A DNA stretch of 64,000 bases, taken from the NCBI GenBank assembly GCA_943788815.1, contig CALSRS010000001.1:310001-374000 (forward strand), read 5' to 3'. The stretch is from an uncultured Gammaproteobacteria bacterium. GTDB taxonomy: Bacteria > Pseudomonadota > Gammaproteobacteria > Eutrophobiales > Eutrophobiaceae. Shown here in pieces: positions 18,279 through 28,188 of the stretch. The position numbers and the translations under genes are program-made. The stretch's first letter is position 1. Every line of letters starts with the position of its first letter. The notes below the pieces were generated by a model. The model was not told the DNA's origin. It worked only from the letters and a program-made list of their open reading frames with translations, and did no database searches.

Positions 18279-19472
18279 TTAACCGCTCAAAATTAATACC
18301 AGGCAACTAATTAACCCGAACACGGGTATATAAATAGGAATACAAAAACCAGAAAATTTATTCTCATCTCGAATCTTAATTATAAGTAAGGATAGATTGA
18401 CAAGTATAAATATTATTAACAATAAAAAACTGGTCGCTCTGGCCAAAGATACCAGCGGGAAAAGCCAGGTAAACATTATAATTAAACCGACAACAGTTAT
18501 AGTAGCATTTACGGGCGTCCTTTTTTTCTGATTTAGAACACCAAACCACCTTGGCATCCATTGTTCAGAACTCATTCCATACAATACCCTTGATGCCATA
18601 ATTATTTGTACTAAGGCACCATTTAAAACAGCAAATAAACTAATAATCGTAATCAGGTATGGTTCTTTGCCGGTTATCGTAGCGTATATTTCTGCAAGCG
18701 GCGCGTCCGTTGCAGCTAATTGCGATGGAGATGATACGAGTAAAGCCAGTGTTGATATCCCGACATAAATTAGAGTAGCAATGGCCATAGAAATAATAAT
18801 TGCCAATGGCATGTTTCTTTCAACATCCTTAACTTCCTCGGCGATGTTCACCATGTCTTCAAACCCGATAAAAGCATAAAAAGCGAGTAATGCGCCAAGC
18901 ATAATTCCATTCATATCATCCGAAGTATTAGGACTGATAAAGGTAGTTATCTTATCCGGCAATTCCAGGAAATACTGCCTACCCAACACCAGGATTAATA
19001 ATAAGCCAAATATTTCAACCAAGGTTAAAACAATAGCTGTCTTTACTGATGCGTTAATACCCCAAATTGCAATAGTCCCTAATGCAGACAACACTAGTAA
19101 AATTACCAACCAGTCTGGAAAAATTAAAAAAATTGAAAGGTAGCCAATAAACCCTCGAATAATAGTGGCTGAGGACACTAGTGCGGTTAAAACAATTAAC
19201 AATCCAACCAATACTGATAGCCAGCGTTTACCAAATCCATGGTACACATAAATTGCAGCACCAGCACTTTGAGGATAACGAGATACCAATTCTGCATATG
19301 TAAATGCAGTTAGACAGGCAGTGAGTGCCGCAATCAGAAATGAAATTATCGCGTAGTTCCCTGAAAATAAAGCAACCTTACCGACCAGAACGTATATGCC
19401 CGCACCCAATATATTACCTAATCCATAGAATACGATTTGAGGTAATGTTACAACCCGCTTGAGTTCAGTCAT
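18279..19472 (-). CDS. APC-family amino acid permease
   Basis: Inner-membrane transporter of 397 residues and about 11-12 hydrophobic helices. The first helix carries the unwound-helix signature GLGNILGAGIYVLVG typical of the APC superfamily, followed by the helix-2/3 region EPLVSRYPQSAGA-like (AELVSRYPQSAGAAIYVY) and GFEDMVNIAEEVKDVERN, which is common in cationic and neutral amino acid permeases. The substrate cannot be told. Its start lies 8 bases inside the 3' end of yoaA, which suggests translational coupling within an efp-epmA-yoaA-permease run. Confidence 0.85.
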   Translation of the reverse strand: MTELKRVVTLPQIVFYGLGNILGAGIYVLVGKVALFSGNYAIISFLIAALTACLTAFTYAELVSRYPQSAGAAIYVYHGFGKRWLSVLVGLLIVLTALVSSATIIRGFIGYLSIFLIFPDWLVILLVLSALGTIAIWGINASVKTAIVLTLVEIFGLLLILVLGRQYFLELPDKITTFISPNTSDDMNGIMLGALLAFYAFIGFEDMVNIAEEVKDVERNMPLAIIISMAIATLIYVGISTLALLVSSPSQLAATDAPLAEIYATITGKEPYLITIISLFAVLNGALVQIIMASRVLYGMSSEQWMPRWFGVLNQKKRTPVNATITVVGLIIMFTWLFPLVSLARATSFLLLIIFILVNLSLLIIKIRDENKFSGFCIPIYIPVFGLISCLVLILSG

Positions 19473-21393
19473 TTACGCGTTCATGATATTTAAAAAACTT
19501 ACCCACCTCGCTAATATCTGAGTGAACTTTCATTTCTGGCATACTTTTCAAAAAGACTTTGCCATAAGATTTACTTTTTAACCTAGGATCACAGATCATT
19601 AAGACTCCGTAATCATTATTATCTCGTATCAAACGTCCTATACCTTGCTTTAGGCTTATGACAGCTTCGGGTAATTGATATTCCATAAATGCATTACCAC
19701 CGAGCTCCTCAATTTTCCTTAGCTTTGCCTTCAACACAGGATCATCCGGAGTTGAAAACGGTAATTTATCAATAATCACACAGGAAAGTGCCTGACCTTT
19801 CACATCGACACCTTCCCAGAAACTTGATGTTCCAAGCAGTACACCATGTGGTGTATTTCTGAATGTCTCCAGTAATTCAGTTCTGGGTGCATCTCCTTGA
19901 ATTAATACCGGGTAAGGTATTTTATTTCTAATTATTTCAGCCGCAATTTGCAGTGCACGGTGACTTGTAAAAAGAAAAAAAGCACGCCCCCTGGTGAGTT
20001 CAATCACAGGTATTGCCGCATCTATCGCCTGCTCGGTAAATCCGTTCACCCTTGGATCTGGCAAGCCTTCAGGCAAATAGAGCATAGCCTGTTTTTTGAA
20101 ATCAAAAGGACTTGCCCATGAATGATGCTTGATATTATCAAGCCCCATTTGATTAATGTAATGATTGAAATTTTCTTTTACTGCCAGGGTCGCCGAAGTG
20201 TAGACACATTGACAATCATAATCTGCCATTCTTTTCTGAAAAATTTCAGAAACATTTAGTGGCGTTTGATGTAATAGAAACCCTCTACCTCTGATTTCCA
20301 GCCATTGGACATGGTCAACCTCAGGTTCATTTATAAACATATTCAACATGCTGATAAAACCATCAAATCGTTTGAAACAGTGGTTCAGCTCTTTACCACG
20401 ATTGGCAAATGCATCAAGTATTTGATGAATATCCATACACTGACTGAATAATGCTGCAAGGGCATTTTCCACATCTTCAGATTTCTTTACTTCAAACCAG
20501 GCTGCGCGTGTATCATACTGATTTAATGCCAGGCGAAACTGCCTTATAGCTATATCCAGCTTATCTAGATATTCCAGTAACTCTTTCATGTCAGCGGCTT
20601 CAGAAAAATAAGCCTGACGGGAGTCTCTTACAAGTTCATAGAACTGATTACTACTGAGTGATTGTCCAAAAAACTGTGTGGCCAGATCCGGTAATTGATG
20701 CGCCTCATCAAATATCACCATATCAGCATTGGGTAGAATTTCACCGTAACCTTTCTCGCGCAAAGCCATATCTGCCAGTAATAAATGATGATTTACAACT
20801 GTAAGGTCAGAATCTGCAGCTTTACGTCTTGCCTTAAAAACATGGCAATCATCATAAAATGCACATTCTGCACCCAGGCAGTTTTCCGTAGTTGAGGTCA
20901 CCATATATCGGATCTGAGCATCTTCTGGTATTACTGTTAGCTCAGACATATCGCCAAGTTCGGTCTGATTCGCCCATTGCCTGACTTCAAACAACTGTGT
21001 TGAAAATCGCTGATTCTCAGCAGTCTGTTCATTTTCCATCAACGCCAACCTATGCAGACAAAGATAATTTGCACGGCCTTTTAACAATGCCGTATTAATA
21101 GCCATTCCGGTTGCCTGCTGAATGGTTTTCAAATCTCGCTTATATAGTTGATCTTGTAAGTGCTTTGTTCCGGTAGATACGATTATTTTCTTACCCGAGA
21201 GTATGGCCGGGATAAGATAGGCAAAGGTTTTACCTGTTCCTGTTCCTGCTTCAAGGATAATAGACTGGTTATTATATATGGCCTCCTCAATAGCCTCAGC
21301 CATATCAATCTGTTGAGGACGGACCTGATAGTTATGGATAATTTCTGATAATGGGCCACTTTCAGCAAGAATATCCTCAGGACTAATTACCAT
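19465..21393 (-). CDS. yoaA: DinG/YoaA-family ATP-dependent DNA helicase
   Basis: Superfamily 2 XPD-like helicase with an iron-sulphur cluster, involved in recovery from replication damage. Walker A is EAGTGTGKT, DEAH is in VIFDEAHQLPDL, and the C-terminal motifs include GTSSFWEGVDVKG and QGIGRLIRD. Four Cys in YLCLHRL and ENCLGAECAFYDDCH fit the cluster site. The start at ATG 21393 (642 residues) falls 10 bases after epmA; an upstream in-frame start at 21432 would overlap epmA and adds a poorly matching leader. The protein is closer to YoaA than to the larger DinG. Confidence 0.9.
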   Translation of the reverse strand: MVISPEDILAESGPLSEIIHNYQVRPQQIDMAEAIEEAIYNNQSIILEAGTGTGKTFAYLIPAILSGKKIIVSTGTKHLQDQLYKRDLKTIQQATGMAINTALLKGRANYLCLHRLALMENEQTAENQRFSTQLFEVRQWANQTELGDMSELTVIPEDAQIRYMVTSTTENCLGAECAFYDDCHVFKARRKAADSDLTVVNHHLLLADMALREKGYGEILPNADMVIFDEAHQLPDLATQFFGQSLSSNQFYELVRDSRQAYFSEAADMKELLEYLDKLDIAIRQFRLALNQYDTRAAWFEVKKSEDVENALAALFSQCMDIHQILDAFANRGKELNHCFKRFDGFISMLNMFINEPEVDHVQWLEIRGRGFLLHQTPLNVSEIFQKRMADYDCQCVYTSATLAVKENFNHYINQMGLDNIKHHSWASPFDFKKQAMLYLPEGLPDPRVNGFTEQAIDAAIPVIELTRGRAFFLFTSHRALQIAAEIIRNKIPYPVLIQGDAPRTELLETFRNTPHGVLLGTSSFWEGVDVKGQALSCVIIDKLPFSTPDDPVLKAKLRKIEELGGNAFMEYQLPEAVISLKQGIGRLIRDNNDYGVLMICDPRLKSKSYGKVFLKSMPEMKVHSDISEVGKFFKYHERVND

Positions 21394-21403
21394 ACAGCAC
21401 CAA

Positions 21404-22363
21404 TCAGCAATTAAGATAAGAAAAGGTGACAACCTCTTCGATGGAATTACAACCTTTCATTTTCATAAACAGTCTGTCCAGACCCACTGCTATGCCCGCA
21501 CATTCTGGAAGCCCATGTTCCAGGCTGTTTACTAGGTGCTTGTCGATGGGCATTTCATTCTGACCTTTTATTTTACGTTTTCGGTTATCTTCCTCAAAAC
21601 GTGACATCTGCTCTTTCGCATCACATAATTCATGAAAACCGTTCGCAATTTCAACACCATCTATAAATAATTCAAAGCGTTCCGCTACTGGATAATTATC
21701 ATTCCGAATCCTGGCAAGCGATGCCTGACAAGCAGGAAAATCAAAGAGAATAACAGCTTTATCTCCACTTAGTGCGGGGGCGATGCTTTGAGTAAAAATA
21801 AAGTCCAGCAAGAGACCTCGATCAACTGTATTTGTCTCCAGGCCATAATACTTTGCCTGCTCAAATAAGGTATTTGTATCTGCAAGATGTGGGTGTAAGC
21901 CGGTACACGATTCAAAGACATCACTATAAAGCATACGCTCAACGCTATGATAACCAAATATTGATAATAATTCTGACAGTTCATCCATTAGTTGATGATG
22001 ATCATATCCTAGCCGATACCATTCAAGCATAGTGAATTCCGGCTGGTGATGAATGCCTGCTTCATGGTCCCTAAATACTTTACAAATTTGATAAATTGAA
22101 CCACTTCCTGCCGCAAGCAAGCGTTTCATTGCAAATTCAGGAGACGTATTGAGATAAAAAGTAATGGGATTTTTATCATTAGGCGAGTGAAAATGGGTGT
22201 TAAAACTTGACAAGTTTGGGTCGGTATTTCCGCTATTAGAAAATATCGGTGTTTGCACTTCCATAATGTCTCTTTCCTCCATGAATCGACGAATGGTCTT
22301 ATAATACTCGGCACGTTGCCAAATAATATCTAATGAGGCACTGGGTTGCCAGTCAGACGTCAC
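21404..22363 (-). CDS. epmA: EF-P lysine beta-lysyltransferase
   Basis: A lysyl-tRNA-synthetase-like enzyme that attaches (R)-beta-lysine to Lys34 of EF-P. The 319 residues form only the class II catalytic core, without the tRNA anticodon domain: motif 2 VFRDHEAGIHHQPEFTMLEW and motif 3 GIAVGLDRLFM. The start codon is GTG, with GAGAGG eight bases upstream. The gene lies 13 bases after efp, and yoaA follows 10 bases later. With epmB at 22997 the full modification route is present within 2.6 kb. Confidence 0.95.
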   Translation of the reverse strand: MTSDWQPSASLDIIWQRAEYYKTIRRFMEERDIMEVQTPIFSNSGNTDPNLSSFNTHFHSPNDKNPITFYLNTSPEFAMKRLLAAGSGSIYQICKVFRDHEAGIHHQPEFTMLEWYRLGYDHHQLMDELSELLSIFGYHSVERMLYSDVFESCTGLHPHLADTNTLFEQAKYYGLETNTVDRGLLLDFIFTQSIAPALSGDKAVILFDFPACQASLARIRNDNYPVAERFELFIDGVEIANGFHELCDAKEQMSRFEEDNRKRKIKGQNEMPIDKHLVNSLEHGLPECAGIAVGLDRLFMKMKGCNSIEEVVTFSYLNC

Positions 22364-22376
22364 ACCTCACGCCTCT

Positions 22377-22946
22377 CTATTCTTTTGCTCTGGACATATA
22401 CTCACCGGTACGGGTATCAACCCTGATTAATTCACCTTCTTCTACAAATAAAGGAACTTTAACGACAGTGCCGGTTTCCAGTGTTGCTGGTTTTGTGCCT
22501 CCTGTTGCCGTATCTCCCCTCACCCCTGGATCGGTTTGCGTGATTTTAAGGATCACAAAGTTCGGGGCAGCAACACTCAACGGCGTACCATTCCAAAGCG
22601 TTACTTCACACTCTTCTTCGCCTTTTATCCATTGAGCCGCATCATTAATGGCGTTTTTGTCTGCCATATGTTGTTCATAAGACTTATTATCCATGAAATG
22701 CCACATATCTCCATCGGTGTAGAGATACTGCAATGTGATGTCTATTACATCTGCACCCTCAACAGAATCACCTGATTTGTAGGTTTTTTCGAGTACTCGT
22801 CCTGTTTTCAGGTTTCTTAGTCTTACCCTGTTAAAGGCCTGGCCTTTCCCGGGTTTAACAAATTCATTTTCAATGATTGAACACGGATCACCATCAATCA
22901 TTAATTTCAGTCCTGAACGAAATTCATTTGTATTATAAGTAGCCAT
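22377..22946 (-). CDS. efp: Translation elongation factor P
   Basis: Ribosome-binding factor that rescues ribosomes stalled at proline runs. The 189 residues carry the KPGKGQAF loop with the modified lysine at exactly position 34, the lysine type that EpmA/EpmB beta-lysylate, rather than the arginine of EarP-type systems. It is the first gene of efp-epmA-yoaA-permease and diverges from epmB, the two starts being about 50 bases apart. A likely client with seven consecutive prolines is encoded at 58820-58840 in this window. Confidence 0.96.
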   Translation of the reverse strand: MATYNTNEFRSGLKLMIDGDPCSIIENEFVKPGKGQAFNRVRLRNLKTGRVLEKTYKSGDSVEGADVIDITLQYLYTDGDMWHFMDNKSYEQHMADKNAINDAAQWIKGEEECEVTLWNGTPLSVAAPNFVILKITQTDPGVRGDTATGGTKPATLETGTVVKVPLFVEEGELIRVDTRTGEYMSRAKE

Positions 22947-22996
22947 TTAATCAATCCATAGTGCGTGATAAAGCGGCGTATGATACCTTGATTCCT

Positions 22997-23980
22997 ATGA
23001 AAATTTCGAGTTGGCAGACAGATTTACAATCCAGTATTCACAAATATCAGGATTTACTCCTTGAAAGTGGCCTAAAAAATGACTCTAAAACAACCCCAGA
23101 CGCCAGCTTATCCACATTTCCCACACGCGTCCCTCAAGCTTATCTTTCCCGTATAGATAAAAACAACCCTGAGGATCCATTACTGCTTCAGGTATTACCG
23201 ACCATAGATGAAGACAAGAAGACCCCGGGATTTAAGACTGATGCAGTAGGTGAAATCAAGCGACACTTAACAGCGGGACTCATTAAAAAATATCATGGGC
23301 GAGCATTAATGATTACAACTGCTGCCTGCGCCATACATTGCCGCTACTGTTTCCGCCGCCACTATCCCTATGAGAAAAACCAGGCAAGTCAGGAAAATTG
23401 GTCAAATGCGATAACGGCATTACAAGCTGATCCTGGCATTTTTGAAATAATATTAAGTGGTGGAGACCCGCTTTCTTTATCAGATGAAAAACTAGAGAGC
23501 TTGATTCTCAAGTTGGGTAATATTCCACACCTGAAATTTTTACGTATACATACTCGTTTCCCCGTGGTTGTACCTTCCCGAGTCACCAAGCATCTGCTTG
23601 AAACCTTGAAGCATACGCGCCTAAAAACTTCAGTAGTGCTTCATATAAATCATCCCAATGAAATCGATGCTGATGTCAGATTAGCATTAAATGCATTTCA
23701 TCATGCCGGCCTACAATTATTAAATCAGTCCGTGCTGCTAAAAGGTGTCAATGATGATGCAGAAGTCTTGACTAAGCTGAGTGAATCTATCTATTCAAAT
23801 CATGTTCTACCATATTATTTACATCTACTGGACCCCATTGAAGGTGCTGCACATTTTGAGGTGGATGAAAGTGTCGCTCATAAAATTATGGAACAATTGC
23901 GAACCAGGCTCCCCGGATATTTGGTGCCCCGCTTAGTAAAAGAAGTGCCAGATGCCCCCTATAAAATACCACTAGGCTAA
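22997..23980 (+). CDS. epmB: L-lysine 2,3-aminomutase (EF-P modification)
   Basis: Radical SAM enzyme that makes (R)-beta-lysine for EpmA. The cluster motif CAIHCRYCFRRHYPY (CxxxCxxC) is near residue 110 and the SAM-binding GGDPLSLSD follows. QLLNQSVLLKGVNDDAE and PYYLHLLDPIEGAAHF are typical of the family. I start it at ATG 22997 (327 residues) because the first recognisable segment, SWQTDL, follows it at once. A GTG at 22961 in the same frame would add 12 residues. It is divergent from efp, an arrangement suited to joint control. Confidence 0.94.
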   Translation: MKISSWQTDLQSSIHKYQDLLLESGLKNDSKTTPDASLSTFPTRVPQAYLSRIDKNNPEDPLLLQVLPTIDEDKKTPGFKTDAVGEIKRHLTAGLIKKYHGRALMITTAACAIHCRYCFRRHYPYEKNQASQENWSNAITALQADPGIFEIILSGGDPLSLSDEKLESLILKLGNIPHLKFLRIHTRFPVVVPSRVTKHLLETLKHTRLKTSVVLHINHPNEIDADVRLALNAFHHAGLQLLNQSVLLKGVNDDAEVLTKLSESIYSNHVLPYYLHLLDPIEGAAHFEVDESVAHKIMEQLRTRLPGYLVPRLVKEVPDAPYKIPLG

Positions 23981-24054
23981 TTAAAGCCATAGGCTCAAAA
24001 AATAAATGGACTAGCTGAATAGTAATTAGCTGCCATCTGACGGTTTCTTTTTTT

Positions 24055-24510
24055 CTATTTTTTAATTTTATCCCTGGTCTTTTCAGCGGCTCTTTTCAAT
24101 TTAACAATTTGTTTCTTTTCCCAGCGCTCTCCTGCAAGCAGCATTTTTTTTGCTTTCTTTTCGCTTATTTTCAATAACTCTTTTTCTCGCTTAAGAGCAT
24201 GTTTGAGGAGATCTTTTAATAATGCGATTTCATCTCGTGCTGAGACTCGTGCTGCTTTTAGAGTATCCTTTGTCACTGCCAGTTCTTTTTTCAATGTCTT
24301 CAGCAGGGCTGCCCTGCTCTTTTCTACGTCTTTACGCTTGCTTGCTCCCGCTTTATCAACTTGGATTTTCTTTGTCCTAAGAGCAGGTTTCTTTGCAGAA
24401 GTGGATTCATTCCTGACAGTTTTTTTCTTTGTTGTCGATTTTTTTCGAACCTCGGACTTAGCACCTGATTCTGTTTGATTTTTGTTGGTCGATGAGTCTG
24501 TATTATTCAT
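24055..24510 (-). CDS. Lysine-rich histone-H1-like protein
   Basis: A 151-residue, very basic protein. The N-terminal third is Ser/Thr/Asn-rich and disordered, the middle carries runs such as KKSTTKKKT and KKPALRTKK, and the C-terminal half is a predicted coiled coil rich in Lys, Leu and Glu. The start at ATG 24510 has GGAGAGGGTGAAGAT immediately upstream, a strong ribosome binding site, so the open frame reaching to 24609 is not used. The composition resembles bacterial H1-like or AlgP-like DNA-binding proteins, but no defined domain confirms this. It follows epmB in convergent orientation. Confidence 0.65.
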   Translation of the reverse strand: MNNTDSSTNKNQTESGAKSEVRKKSTTKKKTVRNESTSAKKPALRTKKIQVDKAGASKRKDVEKSRAALLKTLKKELAVTKDTLKAARVSARDEIALLKDLLKHALKREKELLKISEKKAKKMLLAGERWEKKQIVKLKRAAEKTRDKIKK

Positions 24511-24648
24511 ATCTTCACCCTCTCCAGTTTGTCCAAAATTGAGTAACTGGTATTCAATATACATATTCTGACTATCGATATTATGATAAATATCAACAAT
24601 CATGCACATTACAGATCGACTGTTTATCAGGACACTAACTGAATATCC

Positions 24649-25983
24649 TTAAGGCGTTGTTTTTATAGTTATTTTTGGATTAACTCTGTTCCAATCAACA
24701 TCTCGAGTCAGATACATAAGCAGAGACAAGATGCCAAATAATCCGATGCTACCGATAACCAGTGCATATGCCTTAGAATTCAGGGTGATGTATAAATAAG
24801 AATATAATGCCCCTAACAGGCAAAAAATGACCGCTGCATATCTTCGGCTTTTTAAAATACTCAAGCTGTAAAGTGTAACGATCAAAACTGAGGCCCCTGC
24901 ACTCACCAGGTATGCGTAGATAAAATTGATGTGCTCTGCCAAAGACAGTAACAGCAAGTAAAACACACAATTCACCCCCCCCACTAAAATATACTGAATT
25001 GGATGCAAGTAAAGACGAGTCATAATCTCTGTAAAGAAATAGACCAGAAAGGCCAAACTAATGATTAATACCGCATACTTTGCAGATCGCATTACCTGTT
25101 GATATGTATCCACAGATTGAACAAATCGGACACCATAGTGCGATTGCGGTGATAACAAATCTGGACTTAAATATTGCACAGTATCGTGCCCTATCCCACC
25201 CAGGAGTTCATTTACATTCCATCTGGCAGTAAACTTATCATTGTCTATCGAATGAACATCTGGCAGGTAATTACCATAAAACCCTGGGAAACCCCAATTA
25301 GCATCAAGTTGTAAACGGGTTTGCGTTGAATTAGTTATAAAATTTACTTCGCCACTTCCATTTATAATATATTCCAGTGAAAATTTATGCACTTCTTCCC
25401 TATTTAACATTTCTGGGTCAATCTCAGAAAATATAGTAACGTCCTGCTTATTTGTACCAAGAAAATTTGGGTTTTTCTCTAACTCAATTCCATCCCAGGT
25501 GAAGGTGATAATTTCCTTTACCGCTTTTGGATCTCCCATGGGAACCTGAATAAAACCTTCTATTATTTCAAATTCCGTACTCTCATTATCGTTATAACTA
25601 ATATCCGATAAGTTATATGTTCCATTGAGTTTCACATGTGCGTTATACAACAGAACTTCGTAGATACTTCTATAGCGCAATTGTGTGTCTATGCTTATAT
25701 CGATATCCAATGTTCGAGGACGAATATGCTTATACAAAGTATCATAAGTCCATATTCCCTGTTCTGTATTCTGTTTAAGGTAAGGCAAGGAGATTACTGG
25801 TCCTGTTATCCATTGGTCTTTCCCCCATGAAGCCATCACTTCATCATTTACCTGCCTGTATAAATTGCCACGTTCTCTTATTAGCGATTCAATCATTTTC
25901 ATAGGAATTAACAAAATTAATATTAGGCCAGTTATTGTAAATACTCTGAATGTACTAGAACCCACAATGTTTCCAAGCTTCAT
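24649..25983 (-). CDS. creD: Inner-membrane protein CreD
   Basis: CreD family protein of about 444 residues. It has one N-terminal helix (residues 15-32), a large periplasmic domain (DEVMASWGKDQWITGPVIS at its beginning, then beta-rich sequence), and about five C-terminal helices. In E. coli creD belongs to the CreBC regulon and affects colicin tolerance and beta-lactam response; no creBC genes are seen here. The start at ATG 25983 has GAGGAA eight bases upstream and is preferred to an earlier in-frame start at 26067. Confidence 0.88.
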   Translation of the reverse strand: MKLGNIVGSSTFRVFTITGLILILLIPMKMIESLIRERGNLYRQVNDEVMASWGKDQWITGPVISLPYLKQNTEQGIWTYDTLYKHIRPRTLDIDISIDTQLRYRSIYEVLLYNAHVKLNGTYNLSDISYNDNESTEFEIIEGFIQVPMGDPKAVKEIITFTWDGIELEKNPNFLGTNKQDVTIFSEIDPEMLNREEVHKFSLEYIINGSGEVNFITNSTQTRLQLDANWGFPGFYGNYLPDVHSIDNDKFTARWNVNELLGGIGHDTVQYLSPDLLSPQSHYGVRFVQSVDTYQQVMRSAKYAVLIISLAFLVYFFTEIMTRLYLHPIQYILVGGVNCVFYLLLLSLAEHINFIYAYLVSAGASVLIVTLYSLSILKSRRYAAVIFCLLGALYSYLYITLNSKAYALVIGSIGLFGILSLLMYLTRDVDWNRVNPKITIKTTP

Positions 25984-26208
25984 ATTTAAGTTTCCTCGTC
26001 TCATCATGAAATTATCTTTTATAATTGATAAAAAGATATAACAACATTCAGACATTGCCGTGATCAATTCTGACCATAATGTGAATTTCTGATAATGAGA
26101 ATAATGTTTATTAACTTCATATTTCTCCTATTTTTTTGCGCTTGAGTTTGTTGATAGCTATACTCGCTACTGGTTTAATATGTGATCAACATTTTTTAAG
26201 GAACAAAA

Positions 26209-27192
26209 ATGAAAGGAAAAATTGCATTCGAAGAACATTTTGCGATCCCAGATACCTCTGAACAGGCAAAGCCCTTTGCCGGAGATAGCGGCGTATGGGA
26301 TGACTTTACACGAGAGATTATGGACCTTGATGAGGAACGCCTGGAGCACATGGACAACAGTGGTATCGAGCTGGCTTTACTATCGCTCAATGCTCCAGGA
26401 CTGCAATCTATCTTAAATGCCGATGAAGCAATGAATGTAGCCAAAAAAGCCAATGACAAGATGGCAGAAGCAGCGCAAAAATACCCGGGCAGATATGGTG
26501 GCATGGCTGCTCTTCCCATGCATGATCCAGATGCAGCTTCACAAGAGCTTACCCGATGCGTAAAAGAACTGGGACACAAAGGAATATTGGTGAATGGTTT
26601 TCAGCAAATAGACCAACCTGATAATCAGGCATACTATGACCAACCTGAGTACCGAACTTTCTGGGCCACTGTACAAGAGCTGGATGTTCCTTTTTACCTG
26701 CACCCCAGAATGACTATCCCGTCACAGGCTCGCGCCTATCAGGACCATCCCTGGCTAATGAGTTCGCCCTGGGGATTTGCAGTAGAAACGTCTACCCATG
26801 CACTTAGACTGTGTGGATCTGGTTTATTTGAAGATTATCCCAATCTAAAGATATGCCTGGGGCATCTGGGTGAAGGTATCCCTTTTGGGTTATGGCGTAT
26901 AGATGCCCGCATGGCATTTTCCCCCAGAGGATATCGTGGACTACGTCCACTGGGAGATTACTTCAGAGAAAATTTTCATTTAACCATTAGTGGTAATTTC
27001 AATGACGCCGCATTTCGTTGCACCCTGGATATGTTTGATAATGACAAAATCTACTACAGTGCTGACTATCCGTTTGAACGGATGGAAGATGCATCTGACT
27101 GGTTTGATAACACCCAGGAAATTAATGACGAACAGCGACAACAAATGGGACGTGACCACGCAATAAAACTATTTAAACTGGATCTTGAATAG
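26209..27192 (+). CDS. Resorcylate / dihydroxybenzoate decarboxylase-like amidohydrolase
   Basis: A 327-residue ACMSD-type metal-dependent decarboxylase. The opening GKIAFEEHFAIP closely resembles gamma-resorcylate (2,6-dihydroxybenzoate) decarboxylase. Candidate metal and catalytic residues are in register: E8, H10, H165 (YLHPR), H219 (GHLGE) and D286 (YSADYPFE). The closest activity I can suggest is reversible non-oxidative decarboxylation of a hydroxybenzoate, but the family also holds vanillate- and catechol-type enzymes. It stands alone, with no aromatic-pathway gene or transporter adjacent. The ribosome binding site AAGGAAC is good. Confidence 0.85.
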   Translation: MKGKIAFEEHFAIPDTSEQAKPFAGDSGVWDDFTREIMDLDEERLEHMDNSGIELALLSLNAPGLQSILNADEAMNVAKKANDKMAEAAQKYPGRYGGMAALPMHDPDAASQELTRCVKELGHKGILVNGFQQIDQPDNQAYYDQPEYRTFWATVQELDVPFYLHPRMTIPSQARAYQDHPWLMSSPWGFAVETSTHALRLCGSGLFEDYPNLKICLGHLGEGIPFGLWRIDARMAFSPRGYRGLRPLGDYFRENFHLTISGNFNDAAFRCTLDMFDNDKIYYSADYPFERMEDASDWFDNTQEINDEQRQQMGRDHAIKLFKLDLE

Positions 27193-27353
27193 TGACTAAG
27201 CCAGGCTCAAGCGACGCGAAGCACATTTTATCAGCATATAAAATCATTGGGAATGTGATGAACTATGGAACGGCTTATTGTAATTGATAGTAATTCATAG
27301 TGAGACACTGATAAGAGGCGTTTGAATGGCATTCCTGATATCCAAACATAAGC

Positions 27354-27809
27354 TTATAACTCAAAATTTCCTGATTTTGCTATGGGGATGATTTGGTAGT
27401 GTGACCCAATATCCAGTCTGGCATTAAACTCATACCTGATTTGCTCATTATTCAGACGTGCCAAATCTCGCAACAGCTTTATACTGCCAACCAGACTAAT
27501 TTGAGAAATAACGCTTACTGTTTCTTCGCCGTACGGCTCAATTTCTGGAAAATTGTTTGATACTCCTGATACCACTTTGTTTCCTTCCAGTAAAATATCA
27601 TAACTCATCCCAACTATATCTAGTGCAACACGATTAGGATTGGTAATTCGCAAAGTGACCTCAAATTCCGGACTCAAACCAGATGAATTACGTAATTCGA
27701 TATTCATGATCGAAAATGCCGGTTGCTGAAAATCAGATGGCATACTGGCGCAAGCCGCCAGTAAAATAGTAGAAAGAAATATGTAAGTTTTTTTACCTAA
27801 TCTAAACAT
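27354..27809 (-). CDS. LEA14-like (WHy domain) lipoprotein
   Basis: Probable lipoprotein of 151 residues with signal peptide and lipobox LAAC (Cys near residue 20). The mature part is a LEA type 2 / WHy immunoglobulin-like fold: VTLRITNPNRVALDIVGMSYDILLEGN is the recognisable core (residues about 52-78), and it is one domain long. Bacterial members are linked to stress and desiccation, but their role is poorly known. It follows the small gene at 27823 with a 13-base gap and is likely co-transcribed with it. Confidence 0.82.
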   Translation of the reverse strand: MFRLGKKTYIFLSTILLAACASMPSDFQQPAFSIMNIELRNSSGLSPEFEVTLRITNPNRVALDIVGMSYDILLEGNKVVSGVSNNFPEIEPYGEETVSVISQISLVGSIKLLRDLARLNNEQIRYEFNARLDIGSHYQIIPIAKSGNFEL

Positions 27810-27822
27810 TATTGTAATCAGG

Positions 27823-28089
27823 CTAAAATCGTCTCGATTTTTTAAGTTGGGGGTTGATACTATCTAGCTGAGTCTGAACTTCTTCGCAACTACACTCATA
27901 AACAATTTCCCTGCCCATGACATTGCCGGCATAGGCTTTCTTTGTCCGTGTGGGCATCAGATCACAAGTGACGCTGTGAACACCCTGACCAACGACTACC
28001 TGTATCCGTTCTAAACGCTTGCTCAGTACCACGACATCCATACTCTGCCCACTTTCGGTCACCTGCACTGTGATAGTTTCATCATTCAT
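27823..28089 (-). CDS. Hypothetical small protein
   Basis: An 88-residue protein with no signal peptide or helix, beta-rich in the first 60 residues and basic at the end (KKSRRF). Two Cys lie close together in YECSCEEV and one in VTCDLMP, which might bind metal. I recognise no family. The start has AAGGA about nine bases upstream, so it is probably a real gene. The LEA14-like lipoprotein gene follows at once. Confidence 0.6.
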   Translation of the reverse strand: MNDETITVQVTESGQSMDVVVLSKRLERIQVVVGQGVHSVTCDLMPTRTKKAYAGNVMGREIVYECSCEEVQTQLDSINPQLKKSRRF

Positions 28090-28188
28090 AGATAAAATTC
28101 CTTTGAATTATTTTAAGTATCAAAAACTTCACGTAATCATTGCATGATTTAATGGTATTAACTCTATAAGTCTACGATCCCAACTTCA

